Of a stretch of DNA of 12,498 bases, positions 7,989-12,498 are shown in pieces. Origin of the DNA: Limnochordia bacterium (GTDB lineage Bacteria; Bacillota; Limnochordia; Darwinibacteriales; B1SED10-159); contig SLOZ01000221.1 of assembly GCA_007132255.1 (NCBI GenBank), forward strand, positions 1 through 12,498, given 5' to 3'. The notes under the pieces are model-generated. The model worked only from the letters and a program-made list of their open reading frames with translations. It was not told where the DNA came from and searched no databases. Position 1 is the first letter of the stretch. Each line of letters starts with the position of its first letter. Position numbers and translations under genes: made by a program.

Positions 7989-9665
7989 CTATTCTTCCGT
8001 AATAATGTCAACAATGGCGGCCCCCGGAGGAACGATGGGGAACACCTTCTCGTTAGGATTGATCTGGCAGTCAATGACCACCGTTCGACGGGCATCCAGA
8101 GCCTGCTGGAGAACAGCGTCCACATCTTCGGTTCGTTCCAACCGCAGACCCAACGCTCCAAAGGCTTCAGCCAGTTTGACGAAATCCGTGGTTCGGTCGA
8201 TGGTGGTCTGGGAGAAGCGGCGGTCGTAGAACAGATCCTGCCATTGGCGAACCATACCCAAAGACCGATTGTTGAGAATGACAATGATGATCGGCAGCTC
8301 ATATTCCACAGCTGTCGCCAGTTCATTGCAGTTCATCCGAAAACAACCATCACCAGCAATATTAAAGACTCGCTTATCCGGACGACCTATCTGGGCTCCA
8401 ATAGCAGCTCCCAGGCCGTAGCCCATAGTCCCTAAGCCTCCAGAGGACAGCCAGGTTCTGGGCTTGGTATACTTGTAGAACTGGGCGGCCCAGATCTGGT
8501 TTTGGCCTACCTCCGTGACGATCACAGCATCACCTTTGGTCAGCTCATAGATTCGCTCCATGATAAACTGCGGCTTCAGTCCATTGTTCTTGGGATAAGT
8601 CAGCGGATAGGTTTTCTGCCACTGCTTAAGCTCCGTCACCCAATCATCCTTGGACTCCAGTTCGCTGTGTTCTAAGCGGTCCAACAGCAGCCGCAGTACC
8701 TTCTTGGCATCACCAATGACATTGTAATAGCTGGCGATATTCTTGTTGATCTCCGCTGGATCAATGTCAATGTGGAGAATCTTGGCATCCGGTGCAAAAC
8801 GTTTAACATCACTAACGACACGGTCACTGAAGCGAGCACCCACAGCAATCAAAACATCGCACTGTGTAGCGGCCACATTAGACGTCTTGGTTCCATGCAT
8901 ACCGATCATGCCGGCGAACTGTGGATGTGTGCCAGGAAAGCCTCCCAATCCCATCAGTGAACAGCTCACGGGAGCCTGCAGCAGTTCGGCAAGTTCCACC
9001 AACTCATCCATGGCATCGGCTAAGATGACACCCCCGCCTGCATAGATGAACGGCCGTTTGCTGCCTTGGATCAGTTCTGCAGCCTGCTCGATAATGTAAT
9101 CCGGAATACTCTTCTTGCTGCGCTGCACGGGCAGCGGCGGCTGCTGCTCATACTCAGCTGTATCCGCCGTTACATCTTTGGGAATATCGATGAGAACCGG
9201 TCCCGGACGACCTTCCTGAGCAATTTGAAACGCTCTGCGAATGGTGTGCGCCAGCTGGTTCACGTCTTTGACCATAAAATTGTGTTTCGTAATGGGCATC
9301 GTAATGCCAGTAATATCCACTTCCTGAAAGCTATCTTTGCCCAACAAGGGACTTCCCACGTTGCCTGTAAACGCCACCATGGGCACCGAGTCCATGTACG
9401 CCGTCGCGATCCCGGTCACCAGGTTCGTGGCTCCCGGACCCGATGTTGCCAGACATACGCCCACCTTGCCAGTGGCGCGGGCATAACCATCGGCCGCATG
9501 TGCTGCCCCCTGTTCATGGGAAGGCAGAATATGGCGAATTTCATGGCTATGCTTGGCCAGTGCGTCGTAGATATTCAGCACTGCACCACCTGGATAGCCA
9601 AAAATAGTGTCTACGTTCTGCTCTTTGAGACACTCCAGCCATATTGCTGCACCTGTCAATTTCAT
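7989..9665 (-). CDS. ilvB: Acetolactate synthase large (catalytic) subunit
   Basis: IlvB is the ThDP enzyme that condenses pyruvate with pyruvate or 2-oxobutyrate, giving acetolactate or acetohydroxybutyrate. The 558-residue protein shows catalytic E51 in LPSHEQGAAHAADGYARATG, the FAD-associated RFSDRVV at 278-284, and the ThDP-Mg motif GDG (438-440) to NN (465-466). W475 in MVRQWQDLFYDRRFS matches the conserved substrate-channel tryptophan. The FAD segment and adjacent regulatory subunit mark it as an anabolic AHAS and not a catabolic ALS. I start it at the ATG at 9665, with GAGGTGAG (9670-9677) just upstream. The ATG at 9749 would add 28 residues unlike the family and lies in a hairpin stem. 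Confidence 0.97.
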   Translation of the reverse strand: MKLTGAAIWLECLKEQNVDTIFGYPGGAVLNIYDALAKHSHEIRHILPSHEQGAAHAADGYARATGKVGVCLATSGPGATNLVTGIATAYMDSVPMVAFTGNVGSPLLGKDSFQEVDITGITMPITKHNFMVKDVNQLAHTIRRAFQIAQEGRPGPVLIDIPKDVTADTAEYEQQPPLPVQRSKKSIPDYIIEQAAELIQGSKRPFIYAGGGVILADAMDELVELAELLQAPVSCSLMGLGGFPGTHPQFAGMIGMHGTKTSNVAATQCDVLIAVGARFSDRVVSDVKRFAPDAKILHIDIDPAEINKNIASYYNVIGDAKKVLRLLLDRLEHSELESKDDWVTELKQWQKTYPLTYPKNNGLKPQFIMERIYELTKGDAVIVTEVGQNQIWAAQFYKYTKPRTWLSSGGLGTMGYGLGAAIGAQIGRPDKRVFNIAGDGCFRMNCNELATAVEYELPIIIVILNNRSLGMVRQWQDLFYDRRFSQTTIDRTTDFVKLAEAFGALGLRLERTEDVDAVLQQALDARRTVVIDCQINPNEKVFPIVPPGAAIVDIITEE

Positions 9666-9683
9666 GTTTCTCACCTCTTTTTT

Positions 9684-9709
9684 CCTTATGTATTCATGTA
9701 TACATAAGG
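9684..9709 (-). other. Perfect stem-loop just before the ilvB ribosome site
   Basis: CCTTATGTAT and ATACATAAGG form a perfect 10-bp stem around a six-base loop. It ends six bases before the GAGGTGAG ribosome site of ilvB. The 3' flank is A-rich, not T-rich, so it is not a terminator on the minus strand. It could protect the ilvB mRNA after cleavage, tune ilvB translation, or bind a protein as DNA. Confidence 0.55.
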
Positions 9710-9752
9710 ATGCCCAGCCCACACGGTGGAAGACAAACACACTGGGCATCCT
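9707..9752 (-). other. Long-range hairpin in the ilvD-ilvB gap
   Basis: AGGATGCCCAG (9752-9742) and CTGGGCATCCT (9717-9707) form a perfect 11-bp GC-rich stem around 24 bases, which contain a smaller CCAC/GTGG hairpin. The stem shares its last bases with the 9684-9709 stem-loop, so the two must either stack after minor trimming or compete. No T-run follows. The 162-base gap containing it is far longer than the other gaps in the operon. Confidence 0.55.
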
Positions 9753-9827
9753 CCATTGGCATTCTGCGAATCAAAGACGCTGATTTTTTCAAAGCATACT
9801 GCGCCGCGGTTGCGGCCTAGGACTGAA

Positions 9828-11504
9828 CTAGACTTTGAGGACAGCTCCAGTGCTCCCTGATGTCACAAGTTTGGCGTACCGGGCCAAGTAACCATGGTTG
9901 ATCTTGGGTGGCCTTGGCTGCCAGCTCTGCCGCCGTCGCTCCAACTCCTGGGCATCCACCAGCAGCTCGAGGGTGCCCTTGTGCATATCGATAGCGATGA
10001 GATCCCCATCCTGCACCAGTGCGATGGGGCCACCTTCTGCGGCTTCTGGTGATACGTGACCGATGGATGCACCGCGGGTAGCCCCGCTGAAACGGCCATC
10101 GGTAATCAAGGCCACATCCTTATCCAAGCCCATGCCCGCCAAGGCTGCTGTGGGTGCTAGCATTTCGCGCATTCCCGGACCGCCTTTGGGTCCTTCATAG
10201 CGGATTACAACCACCTCACCCTTTTGGATGACACCGCCAAAAATCGCTTTGGAAACTTCTTCCTCGGATTCGAAGACGCGGGCTGGACCTTGGTGGACCA
10301 GCATCTCCGGAGCCACTGCTGAACGCTTCACCACGGAGCCATCCGGTGCCAGATTACCGCGAAGCACAGCGATGCCTCCGGTGGGGCTGTGGGGATCGGA
10401 GATGGGACGAATGACTTCCGGATCCCGGTTATACGCAGCGGCAATATTCTCGCCCACAGTCTGCCCAGCCACTGTGGGCAGGTCTAGATGCAGGAGATCT
10501 TTTTGTGACAATTCCTTCATGACGGCATGGACCCCACCAGCATGGTAGAGATCTTCGATAAAATAGGGACCCGCCGGAGCCAACTTGCACAGATTCGGCG
10601 TCCGAGCGCTGATTTCGTTGGCCAGTTCCAGATCTAACGTAATGCCGACTTCATAGGCAATGGCTGGAAGGTGCAGCATACTGTTGGTACTGCAGCCAAT
10701 GGCCATATCTACTGTAAGGGCGTTGAGAAAAGCCTTTTCCGTCATAATATCTTTGGGCCGTAGGTTCTGTTCCAGCATATTCATGACAGCCTGTCCGGCC
10801 TGTTTGGCCAACCGGACGCGCTCTGCCATGACGGCGGGAATCGTGCCATTGCCGGGAAGACCCAGACCCAGAACTTCAGTCAGACAGTTCATACTGTTAG
10901 CCGTGAACATCCCGGAGCACGAGCCGCAGGTGGGACACGCGTCTTGCTCACACATGGCCAACTCCTCGGGACTCATGGTGCCCGCTTGGACGGAACCTAA
11001 CGCTTCAAAAACATCGGTCAAACTCAAGCGGCGGCTGTTCTGTTTGTCCTTACCCGTGGTGCCGGATAACATGGCACCCCCGCTGACTACGACCGTAGGA
11101 ATATTGAGTCGACCGGCGGCCATCAGCATTCCTGGGACCACCTTGTCGCAGTTGGGAATCATAACTAGCGCATCAAAACCATGCGCCATGGCCATGGATT
11201 CCACCGAATCTGCGATCAGTTCGCGACTGGGTAGGGAATAGTGCATTCCCACATGCCCCATGGAAATCCCATCGCAGACAGCGATAGCAGGAAACTCCAT
11301 GGGTGTTCCGCCCCTCATGCGGACACCCGTCTTGACAGCTTCGACAATGGTATCTAGGTGAATATGGCCGGGAACTACTTCGTTCTGTGAGTTCACAATG
11401 CCGACTAATGGCGCTTGTATCTCCTCATCTGTATAGCCCATGGCCTTGAATAATGATCGATGCGGAGCACGCTCTAGTCCGGTTTTTACGATATCGCTGC
11501 GCAA
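9828..11504 (-). CDS. ilvD: Dihydroxyacid dehydratase, probably [4Fe-4S] type
   Basis: IlvD dehydrates the dihydroxyacids to 2-oxoisovalerate and 2-oxo-3-methylvalerate, the third common step to valine and isoleucine. The 558-residue protein has the family segments IPNCDKVVPGMLMAAGRLN (C119), CEQDACPTCGSCSGMFTANSMNCL (185-208) and DGRFSGATRG. In NSQNEVVPGHIH residue 46 is glycine where the [2Fe-2S] enzymes have a cysteine, so an oxygen-sensitive [4Fe-4S] cluster of the E. coli type is expected. I prefer the TTG at 11504 (protein MRSDIVKTG): GGAAGGGG (11513-11520) is eight bases upstream, whereas the in-frame GTG at 11513 overlaps that site. It is the first gene after the operon promoter. Confidence 0.95.
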   Translation of the reverse strand: MRSDIVKTGLERAPHRSLFKAMGYTDEEIQAPLVGIVNSQNEVVPGHIHLDTIVEAVKTGVRMRGGTPMEFPAIAVCDGISMGHVGMHYSLPSRELIADSVESMAMAHGFDALVMIPNCDKVVPGMLMAAGRLNIPTVVVSGGAMLSGTTGKDKQNSRRLSLTDVFEALGSVQAGTMSPEELAMCEQDACPTCGSCSGMFTANSMNCLTEVLGLGLPGNGTIPAVMAERVRLAKQAGQAVMNMLEQNLRPKDIMTEKAFLNALTVDMAIGCSTNSMLHLPAIAYEVGITLDLELANEISARTPNLCKLAPAGPYFIEDLYHAGGVHAVMKELSQKDLLHLDLPTVAGQTVGENIAAAYNRDPEVIRPISDPHSPTGGIAVLRGNLAPDGSVVKRSAVAPEMLVHQGPARVFESEEEVSKAIFGGVIQKGEVVVIRYEGPKGGPGMREMLAPTAALAGMGLDKDVALITDGRFSGATRGASIGHVSPEAAEGGPIALVQDGDLIAIDMHKGTLELLVDAQELERRRQSWQPRPPKINHGYLARYAKLVTSGSTGAVLKV

Positions 11505-11512
11505 AGCAAGCA

Positions 11513-11520
11513 CCCCTTCC
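11513..11520 (-). promoter_or_regulatory. Ribosome binding site that sets the ilvD start
   Basis: GGAAGGGG is directly followed by TGCTTGCT and then TTG. Its position leaves eight bases to the TTG at 11504 and none to the GTG at 11513, so it decides for the TTG. A small AAATC/GATTT hairpin (11526-11539) sits just upstream in the short leader. Confidence 0.6.
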
Positions 11521-11557
11521 GTGGAAAATCTGGCGATTTGCGAATTACGTATACCAC

Positions 11558-11586
11558 ATTATAAAAATGACGTATCTCGTTAACGA
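11558..11586 (-). promoter_or_regulatory. Likely main promoter of the ilv-leu operon
   Basis: A perfect TATAAT (11558-11563) lies 17 bases from TCGTTA (11581-11586), which matches only three of six bases of the -35 consensus. A weak -35 beside a perfect -10 is typical of a regulated promoter. Transcription would start near 11551 and leave a leader of only about 47 bases before ilvD, too short for a T-box. Confidence 0.55.
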
Positions 11587-11594
11587 AGATGCGT
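11570..11594. promoter_or_regulatory. 25-bp dyad over the ilvD -35 region, candidate operator
   Basis: Arms ACGTATCT (11570-11577) and AGATGCGT (11587-11594) match as an inverted repeat at seven of eight positions. Between them is the perfect palindrome CGTTAACG (11578-11585) plus one extra base. A further ACGTAT copy lies at 11547-11552, just past the -10. Covering the -35 element, the dyad is well placed for a repressor. It does not resemble the CodY box, and I cannot name the protein. Confidence 0.45.
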
Positions 11595-11709
11595 CGAGTG
11601 AGTGAATTTCGCCTATCTGCTTAGCTAAAATGAATTCTCCCCAGGCCGGCAATGTCCTGCTTTTTTTGTGTAACGTTTTAGTAAGACTTTTGTGTCTTTA
11701 CGAAGTATC

Positions 11710-11737
11710 AAAAAACACCGTCAGAAAAGGCACGGTG
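11710..11737 (-). terminator. Intrinsic terminator upstream of the ilvD promoter
   Basis: CACCGT (11737-11732) and ACGGTG (11721-11716) form a 6-bp stem around ten bases, followed at once by six T (11715-11710). Flanking TCAAA and TTTGA can extend pairing outward. It ends transcripts coming from tyrA, or serves as the terminator of a separate leader or small RNA. A possible rival helix, GCACGG (11791-11786) with CCGTGC in the 5' arm, would prevent it from forming. Confidence 0.7.
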
Positions 11738-11808
11738 GACCTTTGAAACCGGCCGTTGAACTGGCTGCAAGATACCAAGGAAAAGCCGTGCACAACAGTT
11801 GCCGGCAG

Positions 11809-11827
11809 CCGTTCATCATGGGAACGG
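11809..11827 (-). other. Hairpin in the tyrA-ilvD intergenic region
   Basis: CCGTTC and GAACGG form a perfect 6-bp stem with a seven-base loop. It is followed by another possible hairpin, GCCGGCA with TGC(A)CGGC, at about 11785-11806. Together with the stems at 11863-11921 and the terminator, these suggest one folded RNA of about 200 bases. Confidence 0.35.
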
Positions 11828-11862
11828 GCGGCCCACGAATAAGGACATTAGGCTCATAACAC

Positions 11863-11893
11863 AAAGAAGGAGGGCGTGTTTGCCTCCTTCTTT
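11863..11893 (-). other. Perfect 11-bp hairpin enclosing a Shine-Dalgarno-like arm
   Basis: Read on the minus strand, AAAGAAGGAGG (11893-11883) pairs perfectly with CCTCCTTCTTT (11873-11863) around nine bases. The 5' arm contains AAGGAGG, an ideal ribosome binding sequence, which the hairpin would hide; no start codon lies at a normal distance after it. No T-run follows, so it is not a typical terminator. It lies about 155 bases beyond the tyrA stop. Confidence 0.45.
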
Positions 11894-11921
11894 CCCTCGC
11901 TTCCCTCGCTGACAAGGGAAG
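11893..11921 (-). repeat. Tandem 9-base repeat and adjoining hairpin
   Basis: On the minus strand AGCGAGGGA occurs twice in direct tandem (11910-11902 and 11901-11893). The first copy also joins a hairpin, CTTCCCT (11921-11915) with AGGGAAG (11906-11900). The second copy would offer an alternative or shifted pairing partner. Upstream, from 11922 to 12048, I see no gene and no convincing promoter. Confidence 0.35.
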
Positions 11922-12048
11922 TCAACACAGGGAACCTTCGCGCGTAATGGTCTTTTTTGATCTACTGCTGTCTTGTGTGCTGGCGTGATGGAGCGCGGTT
12001 ATGATGCGCTGTTATGGTCCCTGGGTGTGGCTTGGTTCAAAGTGTTTG

Positions 12049-12498
12049 TCAAGGCTTAACCCGGCACATAAAGCCACGGCCCTGCAGGGCTTTCACGGCC
12101 TGGGCAGCGGCTCCTTCCTTAGCGAATCCTAAGCGCAGGGTGCCACCTTCCCCTTCCCGCAGTCGCAGGATTTCAATGTCATCAATGTTGACTGACCGTT
12201 CACCAAGGATGGCAGCCACACGGCCGATCATTCCTGGCTGATCGGGGATCGTTACAATCACTTCCTCTAACAGCGGCCAATATCCCTTGAGCTTAACAGG
12301 CACCTGGGCCCGCAGATCCTTCGCTTCCTGGAGCGACTGGCGAAACCCGAGATCGTTCACTGCTTCCAACTGCGCCTTGTATGTATCCACGCAGTCCTGG
12401 AAAATATCCAAGACGCGCAGAATATGCGAGCGGTTACTGAAGCAAATGTCGCGCCAAAGGGAGGGACTACCGCCGGCGATCCGGGTCGTATCCCGAAA
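12049..12498 (-). CDS. tyrA: Prephenate dehydrogenase, C-terminal part (runs off the right edge)
   Basis: TyrA oxidises prephenate to 4-hydroxyphenylpyruvate with NAD+ in tyrosine synthesis. The last 149 residues are visible, with the 5' end beyond position 12498. The frame starts with FRDTTRIAGGSPSLWRDICFSNR, the conserved segment of the helical dimerisation domain found in TyrA enzymes. After it, from about visible residue 79, an ACT domain begins (EEVIVTIPDQPGMIGRVAAIL), a usual C-terminal addition in Gram-positive TyrA where it senses aromatic amino acids. The gene ends at TGA (12051-12049). The frame is open to the window edge, so any start codon inside the window is internal. It belongs to an aromatic pathway unit, separate from the ilv operon. 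Confidence 0.9.
   Translation of the reverse strand, partial: FRDTTRIAGGSPSLWRDICFSNRSHILRVLDIFQDCVDTYKAQLEAVNDLGFRQSLQEAKDLRAQVPVKLKGYWPLLEEVIVTIPDQPGMIGRVAAILGERSVNIDDIEILRLREGEGGTLRLGFAKEGAAAQAVKALQGRGFMCRVKP

Noticed and set aside
9666..9749. N-terminal extension of IlvB from the ATG at 9749
   Set aside because: That ATG lies in the 11-bp hairpin stem and lacks a good ribosome site. The 28 added residues do not resemble acetolactate synthase, whereas MKLTGAAIW at 9665 does and has a good site.
9784..9827. Terminator directly after ilvD (GCCGC/GCGGC stem)
   Set aside because: The stem is only five base pairs and is followed by A-rich, not T-rich, sequence on the minus strand, so read-through into ilvB is expected.
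11818..11859. 13-codon frame MSLMSLFVGRPFP as an ilv leader peptide
   Set aside because: The AAGGAGG is too far upstream (over 20 bases) and is held in a hairpin. Two leucines and one valine are not enough to suggest attenuation.
11721..11915. 64-codon minus-strand ORF in the tyrA-ilvD gap, possible leader peptide
   Set aside because: It starts at TTG without a ribosome site, is rich in arginine at its start, and ends in the terminator loop. It contains only a few scattered leucine codons, so it does not look like an attenuation leader.
11514..12048. T-box leader for branched-chain amino acid control
   Set aside because: The conserved GGTGGNACCGCG sequence is absent on the minus strand here and in the ilvD-ilvB gap. 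GGTGGACC on the plus strand near 11733 lacks the rest of the motif and points the wrong way.
12014..12241. 75-codon plus-strand ORF over the tyrA end
   Set aside because: It is antisense to the ACT domain of tyrA and has no recognisable motif or ribosome site.

Overview
The window is dominated by one long branched-chain amino acid operon on the minus strand. In transcription order it runs ilvD, ilvB, ilvN, ilvC, leuA, cimA, leuC, leuD, leuB. The end of a prephenate dehydrogenase gene (tyrA) lies upstream at the right edge. No credible gene lies on the plus strand. The moderately GC-rich composition, strong purine-rich Shine-Dalgarno sites, tight gene packing, a 330-residue class I KARI, a short LeuC (421 residues) and a citramalate synthase next to LeuA all suggest an anaerobic Bacillota (Firmicutes) bacterium, of the Clostridia or Negativicutes type. 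That assignment is inferred from gene content and was not tested by a search.

Right to left: the tyrA 3' end (12049-12498) carries a C-terminal ACT domain. A 535-base gene-free stretch follows (11514-12048). It holds several hairpins, an intrinsic terminator (11710-11737) and then a promoter with a perfect TATAAT (11558-11563). The promoter's -35 region is covered by a 25-bp dyad, a good candidate operator. The operon starts with ilvD, most likely from a TTG codon at 11504. A 162-base gap with two adjacent perfect stem-loops separates ilvD from ilvB. From ilvB onward the genes are closely spaced (77 bases or less), and cimA overlaps the leuA stop codon as TAATG. After leuB there is a possible tiny ORF, a strong terminator (92-138), and a near-consensus promoter (28-56) that fires out of the left edge into a gene not in the window.

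The products form one metabolic unit. IlvBN, IlvC and IlvD make 2-oxoisovalerate and 2-oxo-3-methylvalerate. LeuA, LeuCD and LeuB extend 2-oxoisovalerate to the leucine precursor. CimA makes citramalate, which LeuCD and LeuB can turn into 2-oxobutyrate, the isoleucine precursor. No threonine deaminase or branched-chain transaminase is present here. I found no T-box, CRISPR array, tRNA, rRNA or mobile element. The coding part is an ordinary biosynthetic operon. The less explained parts are the structured non-coding segments and the unusual cofactor loop of IlvC.
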